This document shows positions 23,531 to 35,334 of a stretch of 64,000 nt of DNA, piece after piece. The notes beneath the pieces were generated by a model that saw only the letters and a list, made by a program, of their open reading frames with translations, was not told the origin of the DNA and made no database searches. Source of the DNA: Vombatus ursinus (taxonomy: Eukaryota; Chordata; Mammalia; Diprotodontia; Vombatidae); the NCBI RefSeq assembly GCF_900497805.2, contig NW_020940358.1, positions 29,917,665 to 29,981,664 on the forward strand, read 5' to 3'. Both the position numbers and the translations under genes were made by a program. Each line of letters starts with the position of its first letter. The first letter of the stretch is position 1.

Positions 23531-24179
23531 ACATCTGCAGTCCATGAAAGAGAAATGAGTTAAATCCTGTTCACTCCTATGTTTCTGTCTCACCTATTAA
23601 AGGGATTCAGGGGAAATGAGGTTTTGCCTTGGCTTGCCATCTGTTTGAAAACAGGATTGGAAGTAGTTTACAATTCCCATCACTGGGAGAGTGGGGGTGG
23701 GGAGTGGGGGGTTACTAACTATGCCTCTCATCAGCACTCATTCGGTTCAGTCCCAACTGCTCCTTTGTCCTGGTCATGCTCACTGCTCATACTTCTGCTA
23801 CCCATTTCAGTGACTGGTGCTGTCATCTTAAAAGGAAAAGGAGAGGAGAGGAAAAAAAAGGACACAGAATAGACACTGTCTTTTTAGTCTTTTGCATTGG
23901 CTTCTGCTCCTAATGGAAAAGGAGAATAAGCAAGATCCCAGATGGATGCGAGGAGGGGAAGGCAATCTTTCTCCATGTTAGAATCCCAGAATTTGCTCTG
24001 CCAGCTTCTCTCTTTCTGTGAAACATTTCCCTAGAGACCAAAAGAAGAAAAATTCAAAGATATAAAAGGGCTAGGCAGACGCTCCTTGACTGCCTACATA
24101 TGCCCCATACAAATCAGGAAAAAGTGATAGAAGGGTAAATACCATTTACTATAGAGGCAAAAGGTATATTTGGGCATCA
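23531..24179. other. No gene seen
   Basis: Unclassified sequence. The 97-codon frame at 23579-23872 has no recognised similarity. Confidence 0.4.
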
Positions 24180-24400
24180 TCATAATAATAATTTTATGAT
24201 ACATAGCATTTATATAGCTCTTTTTGTCAAAATGCTTTTACCTATAAGATTTCATTTCAGTGAGACAGCAGCTTTGCGAGGTGGATGCTACAATTATTAT
24301 TGTAATTTTAATGATGATGAAATCAAGGTTGAGTGACTTACCTATAGTCACATAGTAAGTCACAGAAGAAAACTTGTCTCCACAAGATCCTATAATAATG
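24180..24400 (-). repeat. MIR SINE, antisense
   Basis: 'tagcatttatatagctcttt', 'atttcatttcagtgagacag', 'gaggtggatgctacaattat' and 'tgagtgacttacctatagtc'. Confidence 0.75.
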
Positions 24401-24599
24401 TTTCCCAAACTAGATGAGGTACTAGTGAAAAATCTAAAATTTCTGTCCATGGACTGCCCTGGGGTTGGCAGCATCCACATGGCTTTTCTTATTATCTCAG
24501 AAACCAAGCAGAAAGATGGGGCAGAATAAAGGAAGAAGGAAGAAAAGGAGTCATCTTTTTAAGTATACAAGTTTTAAGAAGTAAAGACCTTCTGTACCC

Positions 24600-25135
24600 G
24601 AAAGAGATTTTTTTTAAATAGAAGAAAAGGACCCCTATGTACAAAAATTTTTATAGCAGATCTTTTTTTGTGGTGGCAAAGAATTGGAAATTGAGGAAAT
24701 GCCCATCAACTGGAGAATGGCTGAATAAGTCATTATACATATATATATATATGGAATACTATCAGGTTGTAAGAAATGATGAAGGACATGATTTCAGAGA
24801 AACATAGGAAGACTTGTATGAACTGAAGTGAACAGAACCAGGAGAACAAGTCATACAGTAGCAATAATATTGTAAAGACAAAGAACTTTGAAAGACTTAG
24901 GGACCCTGATCAACACAACAACCAACCACAATTTCAGAAGACTCAAGATGAACTCCTGATTCAGTGGTGATGGACTCAGAGTATACAGAATAAGACTTTT
25001 GGGGGGGGGGCATGGGCAATATGGGAATTTGTTTTGCTTGACCTATGTCAAGCTTTTCTTGCTTTCTCAATTGGTGGGAGGAGTGAGAAAATGTAGATCT
25101 GAAAATAATATCAAATTAATTTTTAAAAAAAGGAA
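24600..25135 (+). mobile_element. L1 LINE 3' end, sense
   Basis: 'ggcaaagaattggaaattga', 'atgcccatcaactggagaat', 'gaacagaaccaggagaacaa', 'ttgttttgcttgacctatgt' and the A-rich end. A (AT)n run lies at about 24737-24752. Confidence 0.88.
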
Positions 25136-25709
25136 GGACCTCCAACAGTGAAAGTTTTTCAGACATTAAAATTTGCCTTTGATTGCAGATGGGTTTTTGG
25201 AAAAGGCAATTCAAAGACTGGTTTGCTTTTCACCAACAGTATACCAATTGTTCCTTTCCTGAGAACAGGGTTCTCCAGCCCATGCTTCCTGCCTAGGAAA
25301 TGAAATACTTTCTGAATTAAGAGAACTTGACTATTGTATGTGGCAGTTCGGGTGGGGCACTTTCCATGGAGGCAGGCACGTAGTCTTTGGCAACTTAGGG
25401 AGGGACATGTGCTGAGTCTCTGCTTTGCAAAGCACTTTGCACATTAACTCATTTGATCCTCATCTATCCTCAACCTTTTTTTTACAATTAGGTTTTTTTT
25501 ATGTAACTTAAAATTTTCTTCTTTTAAAAATATTTTGACTTTGTTCTAATATTTGTCTCATGATGTCATTGATTTCTGTTTTCTCCAGTCTGTTTTTCAA
25601 GGAGTACCCTACTTGGGTAAGGTTTTCAACCTTATGTTTTAACCTATTTTACTGTCTTCAATTTTTTTTCCCCTGAACTTTTATTTCATTTTCTATTTCT
25701 GACTTTACT
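25136..25709. other. No gene seen; a faint MIR remnant near 25400-25480
   Basis: 'gcaaagcactttgcacatta' and 'actcatttgatcctcatcta' suggest a MIR middle. The T-rich part at 25490-25690 resembles L1 ORF1 antisense, but weakly. Confidence 0.4.
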
Positions 25710-25825
25710 CATCCATTAGATTGTAAGCTGTCTGAGGGCAGGAATTGTCTTTTGCCTTTTTTTGTATCCTCAGCACTTAACACAATGCTAGCATATAGTA
25801 GGCACTTAATAAATTAAATGAAATT
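25710..25825 (+). mobile_element. L2 LINE tail, sense
   Basis: 'ttagattgtaagctgtctga', 'gggcaggaattgtcttttgc', 'tcctcagcacttaacacaat' and 'agtaggcacttaataaa'. Confidence 0.9.
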
Positions 25826-25928
25826 GAATTTCTTCCAACCACTCTTGTCCTTGTGGCCAAGTCATAGAGGTTCTGTTTGTCATTGTGGAGTCATTCCCTA
25901 CTTCTGGATTTATCTCTTAGGCTTCTCT

Positions 25929-26091
25929 CTCTTTTTTTTTTTTTGCTTTTTGATGAGGCAGTTGGGGTTAAGTGACTTGCCCAAGTTCACACAGCTAGTA
26001 AGTGTCAAGTGTTGGGTCTGAGGCTGGATTTGAACTCAGGTCCTCTTGACTCCAAGGCAGGAGCTTTATCCACTGGGCCACCTAGCTGCCC
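25929..26091 (-). repeat. WSINE1-type SINE, antisense, with 15-bp target duplication
   Basis: Flanked by CTCTTAGGCTTCTCT at about 25914-25928 and 26092-26106, a perfect direct repeat. It has a poly-T tail, 'ggttaagtgacttgcccaag' and the head 'gccacctagctgcccc'. One of the better preserved copies. Confidence 0.95.
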
Positions 26092-26159
26092 CTCTTAGGC
26101 TTCTCTTAACCCGCAATATTAGTATCTTCTGTTTAGCATCAGTGTTTGGACTTTTGGAT

Positions 26160-26285
26160 TGAGATTCTGTATTCTGGCCTGTCACCCACTGCATCCTGGG
26201 CCATCACCAGTCATCTTGACTTATGTCTTGCCACTGAACTCCATGACTGGGAAGGAGAAAGTGAAGCTTTCCTATTATTCTCTTA
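26160..26285 (+). repeat. Unclassified CAA-tailed repeat, fragment (copy 2)
   Basis: 'cccactgcatcctgggccat', 'caccagtcatcttgactta' and 'tgccactgaactccatgact' match the corresponding part of the copies at 27.0 and 49.5 kb. Confidence 0.6.
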
Positions 26286-26414
26286 AATGAGTCAGGTAGG
26301 CATTGTTTGGTCTTGTTCCTCTCTAGTATAGACACTGCTGAAGCAATCTGTGTAGTGGCTAATATTGGGCCCCACCCTGTGCCTCAATCCCTGTCTTTTG
26401 TTCCAATCTCCTGG

Positions 26415-26447
26415 TAGGGCAGGTAGGTGGTGCAGTGGATAGAATTA
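26415..26447 (+). repeat. SINE head fragment
   Basis: Only the tRNA-like head remains: 'gggcaggtaggtggtgcagt' followed by 'ggatagaatt'. Confidence 0.7.
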
Positions 26448-26498
26448 GAATTTATCCTTTATGTCCAAGAGAAAGTACTGGTGCCACAGACAAATTCT

Positions 26499-26634
26499 TT
26501 TTTTTTTTTTAATTTTTAGGCAATTGGGGTTAAGTGACTTGCCCAAGGTCACACAGCTAGTAAGTGTCAAGTGTTTGGTCTGAGGTCACATTTGAACTCA
26601 GGTCCTCCTGACTTCAGGGCTGGTGTTCTACACA
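26499..26634 (-). repeat. WSINE1-type SINE, antisense, with 16-bp target duplication
   Basis: GCCACAGACAAATTCT is at about 26483-26498 and 26635-26650, identical. The SINE ends before the tRNA-like head, so it is slightly 5' truncated. Confidence 0.93.
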
Positions 26635-26959
26635 GCCACAGACAAATTCTAAAAAGTTGGGACAATTAACCCTTTTGTCCCCCATAGTTTTCATTTAAGA
26701 TGTCTTAAAATATGCTCTTGCTTTGAAAAAACCCATTGTGATTCAAATGGAGCTACTTGACTATGCCTTTAAACCCAAATCACTCTGGCTTTCATTGATT
26801 GGTCAATAATAGGACCTAGCCCAAACCTCTCTGGATCACTGTTTGGGCTTTGATGACTCAGAGTGAGTGTAAATAGCAACTGTTTACTGTTCTGGCCAGA
26901 AACTCTGAGGGTCTTTCCATCCTGGATTGATTCTTTTGTGATGGCAAACTAGGGTGTCT

Positions 26960-27250
26960 TTTGTCTCAATTCTTAGTAGCCTTTAATCACTGAATGGGTG
27001 TCGCCTTAGATAAACATACCTGGGAAAGAAATTAGCTTAAAAAGGCCAAGGTCTCCCACTGCATCCGGGCCATCTCCATTCCTCTTGACTTATGTCTTGC
27101 CACTGGACTTCGATGACTCTGGAAGACAGAGTGAGGCTGATGACTTTGAACAGCTCTGCCTCACTTAAATGCATTTCACTTTTGCAAGTCAAGACATCAA
27201 CCTTGTGATGTCATTTATCCTCTTGCAGAAAGAAAGATGAACAACGACAA
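26960..27250 (+). repeat. Unclassified CAA-tailed repeat (copy 3)
   Basis: 'cactgaatgggtgtcgcctt', 'gcttaaaaaggccaaggtct', 'atgactctggaagacagagt' and 'tgatgtcatttatcctcttg', then 'gatgaacaacgacaa'. Collinear with 49.38-49.67 kb. It may extend left to about 26.7 kb. Confidence 0.65.
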
Positions 27251-27255
27251 GCAGT

Positions 27256-27330
27256 GGATAGAGTATTGCCTCTGGAGTCAGGAAGACTCATCTTCCTGAG
27301 TTCAAATCTGGTCTCAATTTTTGATTAATA
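27256..27330 (+). repeat. Truncated SINE (head and core)
   Basis: 'agcagtggatagagtattgc', 'tctggagtcaggaagactca' and 'gagttcaaatctggtctcaa', after which the element stops. Confidence 0.75.
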
Positions 27331-27383
27331 ACAACTTGTTATTAATAAATAACAAGTATTTATTAAAAACCAACTATATTTCT

Positions 27384-27540
27384 TTTTCTTTCTTTTTTTT
27401 TAGGCAATTGGGGTTACGTGTCTTGCCCAGGATCACACAGCTAGTAAGTGTCAAGTGTTTGGTCTGAGGCAAAATTTGAACTCAGGTCCTCCTGATTTCA
27501 GGGCCAGTGCTCTATCTGATGTGTCACCTAGCTGCCCCCC
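27384..27540 (-). repeat. WSINE1-type SINE, antisense, with 12-bp target duplication
   Basis: AACTATATTTCT (27372-27383) and AACTACATTTCT (27541-27552) flank the element, one mismatch. Poly-T/C tail at left and the CTGCCCCCC head end at right. Confidence 0.92.
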
Positions 27541-27552
27541 AACTACATTTCT

Positions 27553-27805
27553 GATATGCAGCTAGGTGACTCAGTGTATAGAGCGTGGGACCTGAAGTCA
27601 GGAAGATATTCTTCCTGAGTACAATTCTGTCCTCAGACACTTACTAGCTGTGTGACCCTGGCAAGTCACTTAATCCTGTCTGCCTCAGTTTCCTGTAAAA
27701 TGAGCTAGAGAATGAAATGGCAATCCAGTCCAGTATCTTTGCCAAGAAAACTCCAAAAGGGGTCATGAAGAGTCTGAAATGACCAAACAAACAGCAAACC
27801 TGGTA
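27553..27805 (+). repeat. MAR1-type (CORE-RTE) SINE, sense
   Basis: 'atgcagctaggtgactcagt', 'acttactagctgtgtgaccc', 'gagctagagaatgaaatggc', 'agtatctttgccaagaaaac' and the RTE-like tail 'gaagagtctgaaatgac'. Confidence 0.88.
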
Positions 27806-27809
27806 GTTC

Positions 27810-28900
27810 ACTGCAGTTTCAGACCTTGGTTTGCTTTTTCCTCATTTTTGCACAATCCTCATCCAGGAGTTTTATATCCCCTGCTGTGATTCTGACAAGC
27901 TCTAGCAGTATGTGGAATATGAGAATGCTAGTCAGGCCCCCTGTACATCCCTCCTAGAACCAGCCCTCAGGCACTGAGTTGGCACAGTCTCTTACTGTGG
28001 CTTCCACTACTCTGAGGAGCGCATGACCAGGCCCTACATCCCTTTGCAGAGACCGACTGGAGCTGATTCTGTTCCCCACTTCTGCCCTGGCTGGCCTGAG
28101 ACATCGTGTGGCTTCAAATGCCCGATTATTGGAGTTGGTGCTGGCTTGGCTTCAGGTCTATTTGCAGGAGTTTGGGCTGCTCTCCTCCAATCACCTCTGG
28201 CCAGATTCCTGAAGTTTCTGTTGGTTTACCAAGCATGACCCTCTTCCCACCTCTTCCTCCTTTACCTGATCTGGTTCCTCGTCCCTCATTTGATCACTCT
28301 GACAGTATCCATACTCTTCTGGCCATCTTTTTGCACATTTTTCTACTGTGTAAAAATTATTTTTGTTTCTTTTTTAGATTTCTATATTGTTGGTACTTCT
28401 AGACCATTTTTAGATGTTTGTTGAGGTTTTCTGTGGGAGACCTGGGCTTCTCTGTGACCTTTCATGTTACCATCTTTACCAGATGACATCCTAGTCTCTT
28501 TTGAGGCAATCTCTTTGTTGGGACATAGTGAGCACCACTCTCCATCAGGGGAGGTAGGGAGGAGCTGGGGCGGGGGTGGGGTCGTGTGGTTATTTTCCCC
28601 CATCTCTTTTTCCCCAGCAGCAACTGTGGTGACATGAGCACATGGTAGCAGGAACCTGTGCTTGCCTAGGTGAGTCTGAGACTGGACTTCGAGTCCCTGG
28701 CTGCTCATTATGTTTTGTTTCTCTTTCCTCAAGCCCATACGAATGAACAGAAGCCCTGAGACATGGGTGTTTCCAGCAGTCACAGTTACTTTGGTATCTT
28801 AAGAGGTATAGAATCATTGAATCTGGTGCTTGTTGTCTGGTAGTAGGTGACTCCTACCATTATAAGCTTCTTAGAAAAGAAGCTAAGCACTTGTCAGGAA
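27810..28900. other. No gene seen; GC-richer unclassified block
   Basis: Higher GC than its surroundings. Frames on both strands (28023-28402, 28382-28783) carry no recognised domain. The style is like a LINE 5' UTR but I cannot prove that. Confidence 0.35.
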
Positions 28901-28904
28901 GATA

Positions 28905-29105
28905 ATCCATGCATACCTGGCTGGACAGAAGATATGCACCTTGAGTTGCTAATCAGAAGATCTTGGTTCAAATCCTGCCTGTACAATCTTGGACAATTCA
29001 CTTAACCTCTCTAGGCCTCAGTTTCCTCATCTGTAAAATGAGAGGGTTGGGATAAATGGTTTCTAAAGTCCATTCTGGTTCTAAATCTATGATTCTATGA
29101 TCACA
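28905..29105 (+). repeat. THER1/MIR SINE, sense
   Basis: 'cttggttcaaatcctgcctg', 'caattcacttaacctctcta', 'ctcatctgtaaaatgagagg' and the THER-type end 'tctaaatctatgattctatg'. Confidence 0.88.
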
Positions 29106-29209
29106 TGAATGTTCAGCAGACCCATAAGTTTCCTGGGAATCTTTATTTCCTGGGAGAGTATAATGTGAGTAATGGGTTTCATTTTTTAAGCATTTGTAAA
29201 TGCATGTTA

Positions 29210-29372
29210 ACTCTGGGCAAGTCACTTAACCCTGTTTGCCTCAGTTTCTCATCTGTAAAATGAGCTGGAGAAGGAAATGGCAAACCACTCCAGTATCTTT
29301 GCCAAAAAAAAAAAAAACCCAGATGGGATCATAAAGAGTTGGACAGAACTGAAACAACTCAATAACAACAAA
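29210..29372 (+). repeat. MAR1-type SINE, 5' truncated, sense
   Basis: 'gggcaagtcacttaaccctg', 'gagctggagaaggaaatggc', 'accactccagtatctttgcc' and 'agagttggacagaactgaaa', then a (CAA)n-like end. Confidence 0.9.
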
Positions 29373-29469
29373 ACGTGTGCTTATGGGTCTTGTGTGTTTT
29401 AGCAGTTTTTTTTTTTATAGTGGAGGAAATAAATAGTTGTCCCATAATTGAAATCTACTACTTTGTACA

Positions 29470-30310
29470 GTGAATGCTTTTTATTTTTAAATATATTTTA
29501 TTTATTTTGTTAAATATTTCCTAATAACATTTAAAATTTCTTTGATAGTAAAAAAATTTTTTTTGAGTTTCAAGTTCTCTCCCTCTCTCCCACATCCTTC
29601 CCACATCCCTTGAGAAGGTAAGCAATATTTTATCAATTATACATGTGAAATCATGTAAAACATTTCCATATTAGCCATGTTGCAAAAGAAAACACACACA
29701 AGGAAAATAAAGAAAGGGTTTTTTTTTGCTTTGGGGGGGGGCAATTGGAGTTAAGTGACTTGCCCAGAGTCCCACAGCTAGTAAGTGCCAAGTGTCTGAG
29801 GTCACATTTGAACTCAGGTCCTCTCGACTCTAAGGCTGGAGCTCTAGCCACTGTGCCACCTGGCTGCCCCAAATAAGGAAAGTTTTAAAAAATATATGCT
29901 TCAATTTGCTCTCAGAGTTCATCATTCCTCTCTCTGGAAGTAGACAGTATTTTTTTTTATCATGGGTCTTTTGGAAGTGTCTTGGATCATTGTCTTGATC
30001 AGAGAAGCTAAGTCTTTCACAATTGATCATCGTTTGGACTGTTACAATCGCTGTTACAATGTATAATGTTTTCCTAGTTCTGCTCACTTCACTTTGTATC
30101 AGTTCATTTAAGTCTTCCCAGGTTTTCCTGAAACCATTCTGCTCATCATTTCTTATAGCACAATAAGATTCCATCCAATCATATACCACAATTAGTTCAG
30201 CCATTTCCCAATTGATGGGCATCCCCATAAAAAGAACTGTTATAAGTATTTTTGTATAAATAGGTTCTTTTCTCTTTTCTTTGATCTCTTTGGGATATAG
30301 ATCTAGGAAG
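29470..30310 (-). mobile_element. L1 LINE 3' end, antisense, split by a WSINE1
   Basis: 'catgtaaaacatttccatat', 'ctctctggaagtagacagta', 'cctagttctgctcacttcac' and 'cccaattgatgggcatcccc'. The WSINE1 at about 29717-29870 lies between flanking AAATAAAGAAAG and AAATAAGGAAAG. Confidence 0.88.
29717..29870 (-). repeat. WSINE1-type SINE, antisense, inside L1
   Basis: 'caattggagttaagtgactt', 'gcccagagtcccacagctag', 'gaactcaggtcctctcgact' and the head 'gccacctggctgcccc'. G-run in the tail region. Confidence 0.9.
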
Positions 30311-31879
30311 GGTCAGTGAATACTTTTTTTATTTTTTAAAGAAAAGATGTATTAATACCTTTAGGAGAGATTCTAGAGATATACCTAAATTTTGTTGTTG
30401 AGATTTTCCCTAGGACTTCAGGGTGGGGATACAATAAACTAGAGAATGGGAGAAAAAAGCTTGGTATGTTATTTTTTAGAACAAGCTTCTTAGGGCCAAA
30501 TCTGAGCTCTGCATGAGTCTAGAGCGAGGGTCCTTTATGGGAGAGGAAACCTCCTTGTCCCTAGGCCATAGATGATGTTGAAATACTGTAAATTTCAAAA
30601 ATCCCCAAAAGGAAGATAAACTCACTCTGATCTGGAAAAACCAAATTTCCTAGAGAAAAAGATAGTGAAATATATTCCCTCCTCCCACGTGACCTTACTA
30701 GGACAGAGTATTATGTACATTTTCAGAAAAGGTTTTCTATATTGGATATTTCTGCTTATTTTGTTTTTTTTTTTTTCACAAAGGATGGTTCATTCTTCAG
30801 GGAGGTAGGAAGGAAAGGATTGTCACGTAAAGACAAAAGATGTCAATGAAATGTGTTTGTTTTTTTTTTAAGGAAAAAGAAAACTCTTTCTACTCAACAT
30901 TCTTATATAAACTTTATACTGCTCCATGACCGTCTCCCTGTGCTTCACACAGTACTCTGGATTTACAGCACAGCTTTAATAAGCATTTTAATGTTGTGTT
31001 GCTAAGCTGAATTGAATCCTCTGTTGCATAGCCCCTAGAAAAGGGGACTTTCTGAATATGCCAAAATAATTCTTGAATTCAATGAAAAGAGAAAGGTCCC
31101 TAAAGTCACACACAAAAAGAATCTCGACCCTGGTCCACATCCTTAACATTAATGCTTTCCTCACAAAGCCTTTCCCATTGTAAATACTTAAGAAATATTT
31201 GTGGAAATTAATTGAAGACTCATGCACAGGACTTTATACAAAATTTACTTTTAGGCAACAGATGGTTAGTCTGTATAGCCATTTATTTAAATAAAAGGTA
31301 GACAGGCAGATAGTGGTTCTGTTGAGCTAGTAGCTTGCAGTGCTCAAAGTCTCAGCCATCCATGCTTACTGCCTAGGCAAAAGAAATCCATACATCTCAT
31401 GCAGATGGTCCATGGCTCCACGGCACGAACTCTGCCTAGAGAAGACATCCTCTGTTATGCTATTTAGAAGGAGGGCACTAAATAGTCAAAGAATTGTTTG
31501 AACCCCTCTCCAACCCACTCTTGAACCTAACAGGGTCCAGAATGAAAAACACAAATGCCCCATTGCAAGTTTGTTAAAGCAAAGATCCTCATAAAATTTC
31601 TCAGCTTGATTTGCACTAAATATTTTAAGGACTGTATTAGTGTCAGTAAGTGTGACAACAGTCTTCTATAATAAATCATTGACTGCTATTGCAGTCACCA
31701 GATGATTGAGACAAGAGATCACATCCAAGTGTCTGTGGATACAACTTTTTCAGTGTATTGATCAGTTGTGCTGACATTTTTTTCCTCCATAAAAAAACCA
31801 AAACTATCTATCATGGGATGTTCTCAGGGAGAGGGAAGAGGAGGGATACATAGAATACTATGGTGATGTAAGAAACAGA
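30311..31879. other. No gene seen
   Basis: Unclassified AT-rich sequence with poly-T runs near 30763 and 30860. A faint L2-like tail, 'aaatacttaagaaatatttg', is near 31182. Confidence 0.4.
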
Positions 31880-32870
31880 AAATATCAATAAAAACTTATT
31901 TTTAAAAATTTATTTATTTTTAGCTCTCAACAGTCACTTCCTTTTTCTTTTCTTTTTTTTTTTTTTGGTTGGGCAATGGGGGTTAAGTGACTTGCCCAGG
32001 GTCACACAGCTAGTAAGTGTTATGTGTCTGAGGCTGGTTTTGAACTCAGGTTCTCCTGAATACAAGGCCAGTGTTCTATCCACCGCACCACCTAGCTGCC
32101 CCTCAACACTCACTTTCATAAGATTTTGAGTTCCGAATTTTCTTCCCATCTTGTCCCTCCTCCCACCCCAAGACGGTATGCCTTCTGAGTTTTAAATTTT
32201 TTCCCCCTCCCTCCCCACCTCCCTCACCAAGATGGTGTGCAATCTGATATAGGCTCTACATATACATTCCTATTAAACATATTTTCACATTAGTGATGTT
32301 GTAAGGAAGAATTAGAACCAATAGGAGGAACCACAAAAAAGAGAAAACAAAACAGAAGAAAAAAATAGCAAATAGTATGCTTCAATCTGCACTCAAACTC
32401 CATAGCTCTTTGTTTGGATGTGGATAGCATTTTCCATCATGAGACCTTTGGAGATGTCTAGATCCTTGCATTGCTGAGAAGGGCTAAGTTTATCAGTGCT
32501 AGTCATCATACAACGTTCTCCTGGTTCTGCTCACTTCACTCAGCATCAGTCCATACAAGTCTTTCCAGGTTTTTGTGAAGTTTACCTGCTCATCATTTCT
32601 TATAGCACAATAGTATTACATTACATTCATATACCACAACTTGTTCAGCCATTCCTCAATTGATAGGCATCCCCTCAATTTCCAATTCTTTGCCATCACA
32701 AAAAGAGCTGCTATAAATATTTTTGTATATGTGAGTCCTTTTCCCATTTCTATGATCTTTTTGAGATACAGCCCCAGAAGTGCTATTGCTGGGTCAAAGG
32801 GTATGCACATTTTTATAGCCCTTTGAGCATAGTTTCAAATTGCTCTCCAAAATGGTTGGATCATTTAAAA
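31880..32870 (-). mobile_element. L1 LINE 3' end, antisense, with a WSINE1 inside
   Basis: 'tacattcctattaaacatat', 'agttctgctcacttcact'-type sequence, 'attgataggcatcccctcaa' and 'agagctgctataaatatttt'. The - strand frame at 32616-32810 keeps the L1 C-terminal blocks 'IPFDPAIALLGLYLK' and 'ALFVMAKNWKLRGC'. Confidence 0.9.
31942..32101 (-). repeat. WSINE1-type SINE, antisense, inside L1
   Basis: CTCAACAGTCACTTCC (31926-31941) and CTCAACACTCACTTTC (32102-32117) flank it, two mismatches. Poly-T tail and intact head 'caccacctagctgcccc'. Confidence 0.92.
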
Positions 32871-32989
32871 AAACTTATTTTAAAACATATCTATGGATAC
32901 ATTTAATACAGAGCTATAACTAGGGTAGGGATGCTCAGGTTTTGCCTTAGGATGATAACATCTATCCATTCACTCATTCATGCATGGAT

Positions 32990-34085
32990 GTATTATTTAT
33001 TTTTATTTTTAGATTTATCTAACATTCATTTTTAAAAATTTTGAGTTCCAAATTCTCTCACTCCCACCAGCCCCTCCTCCATCCATTGAGAAGGCAAGCA
33101 ATATGACACCCATTATACATGTGAAGTCATGCAAAACAGTTCCATATTAACCATGTTGCCAAAAATAAAAAAGCAAGAAAATAAAGTGAAAAAACAATAT
33201 GCTTCAATCTGCACTCAAAATCCATCATTCTCTCTGGAAGTGAATAGCTTTTTTCAGCATGAATCCTTAGATCATTGGTTGATCAAAGTAGCTAAGTCTT
33301 TTATTGTTGATCTTTTTTACGATATTTACAATATTACTGTTACTGTGTACAATGTTCTCTTGGTTCTGCTCACTTCACTTTGCATTGGTTCACATAAATC
33401 TTTCTTAAACCATCCCCCTCATTATTTCTTATAGCACAATATCACAATCATATACCATAATTTGTTCAGCCATTCTCTGATTGATGGTATCGCCTCAATT
33501 TCCAAATCTTTGCTACCACAAAAAGAGCTGCTATAAATATTTTGGTACATATAGGTCCTTTTCCTTCAATTTCTTTGGGATACTGACCTAATAATAGTTT
33601 TGCTAGGTCAAAGAGTATGCACAGTTTTACAGCCCTTTGGGCATCGTTCCAAATTGTTCTCCATTTCCTTTTTTGTCACGGTACCAATCTGACAAGTGTG
33701 AGGTAGTACCTCAGAATTGTTTTAATTTGCATTTCTCTAATCAATAATGATTTAGAACATTTTTATGTGACTACTTGATAGTTTTGATTTCTTCTTAAAA
33801 ATTACCTGTTTATATCCTTTGATCACTTAGCAGTTGGGGAATGGCTTTTATTTTTATGAATTTAACTCAGTTTCACATATATTTGAGAAATGAAGTCTTT
33901 ATAAGAGAAACTTGCTGTAAAGTTTTCCCCTAGTTTCCTGCTTTCCTTCTAATTTTGGCTGCAAAACCCTTTTAATTTCATATAATCAAAACTATCCATT
34001 TCACTTCCCATGATCCTCTCTATTGTTTGGTTATCCTTGCCCTGTCCTGCCAACATGAATTTTATCTTTTGGGAAATTCAATTTC
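32990..34085 (-). mobile_element. L1 LINE 3' end, antisense, longer copy
   Basis: 'tctaacattcatttttaaaa', 'aaggcaagcaatatgacacc', 'cttggttctgctcacttcac' and 'gcatttctctaatcaataat'. Reaches further into ORF2 than its neighbours ('ccttgccctgtcctgccaac'). Confidence 0.88.
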
Positions 34086-34309
34086 TGTCCTTGTTATGGT
34101 TATTTGCGACAGCTGGGGCCTTGCATACAGAGTGCAGCAAAATAGCTTAGGGCCACCCAGTGTGCTATATCCACATGAGCCACCAGGTGGCGACTGAAGT
34201 TTGCTAAACCAGCTCACTTCCATCTGCATGCACGGAAAGAATTGTCCCTAACTGGATCGTCTTTCAGGTTTTCATACAATTCACAAGTTTTCTTTCCTAG
34301 TGCTATAGA

Positions 34310-34311
<2 letters not shown>

Positions 34312-34358
<47 letters not shown>

Positions 34359-34368
34359 NNNNNNNNNN

Positions 34369-34415
<47 letters not shown>
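34312..34415. repeat. (AC)n microsatellite containing an assembly gap
   Basis: Alternating A/C on both sides of ten N at 34359-34368. True length unknown. The motif ATTCACAAGTTT lies just left (near 34280) and just right (near 34422) of the tract. Confidence 0.97.
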
Positions 34416-34416
<1 letters not shown>

Positions 34417-35330
34417 TTTAATTCACAAGTTTCCCTCAGTTTATGTGTCACAATCTCAATTTCCTCTTTCTTCCTCAGTGTAGCCTCTGAAAATATTCAC
34501 TCATTTCATTTAATGTGGGCTAAAATTAGATTTAATACAGTGAACACAGAAGTAAAGCATGAGGGCATCAATGAGCCACTCACCCTGTGGAAGCTCCTGA
34601 TTTTTAAATCCCCCCCCAAATATTCTCACAATAGGGCAGATGTTATTTTTCCAAAATATTCTCAGTTTCTACAAGGGCAACAAGAGAGGGTCAGCTGGGG
34701 TGTGGCAAGGCAATTTTCTCTTTCCCTCTCCCTTGACTTTGAAACTGAATTCAACTCCTAACCAGCTGCCAGGTGAATCCTCGGCTTGGCTTGCTGTCCT
34801 GGCAGGCTGTTTAATTCTTTAGCAGGCTGGCCTGAGGAAACCCTAGCATGGTCACCTGGTACTGTCCTCACATGGTCAACTTCCTCCTCTCTGTCTCCTC
34901 AGAAGTGTGGCTGACAAAGTCAGGAGCTAAGGGCTGGACCCATATTCCCTCTGGGACTGCCTATGTGGTCAGATGCCTGAATTTTCTCCTGGTATCACAG
35001 TCTTGCCCAAGCACTAAGTCAGAGAGGATGAGGAGATGCCAGAAGAATGTGTCCAAAGCAAATACCACAAAACACTGAGTTTTTTCTAAAAAATCCTAGG
35101 AGGGAAAGCAACGAGTGTGATCTCTTGACAGTTGCCCTTAAGAGTTGTCTCTGCTGGAGTATTTAGCTCCATATTTCTGTCTCTTTGGTGCCAAAAATCC
35201 TGAAAAATGCAGGGAAAACATCCAGCCACTGATTTGGTGGGGCCTTTCCTAGCCAGTTTTACAGTTGTGTTTGGAGTTGACAATATTGTGTGATGAATCT
35301 TGGGTAGCACTGTGATTTCAGGGATACAGC
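34416..35330. other. No gene seen
   Basis: Mixed-composition unclassified sequence. Short frames without recognised domains. Confidence 0.4.
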
Positions 35331-35334
35331 ATGT

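Noticed and set aside
27340-27372. Short palindrome around 'aataacaacttgttattaat', as a possible structured RNA or terminator
   Set aside because: Small AT-rich inverted repeat between SINEs, expected by chance in such sequence.
34214-34414. Val/Cys-alternating frame with unknown residues
   Set aside because: Translation of the (AC)n tract with the assembly gap.
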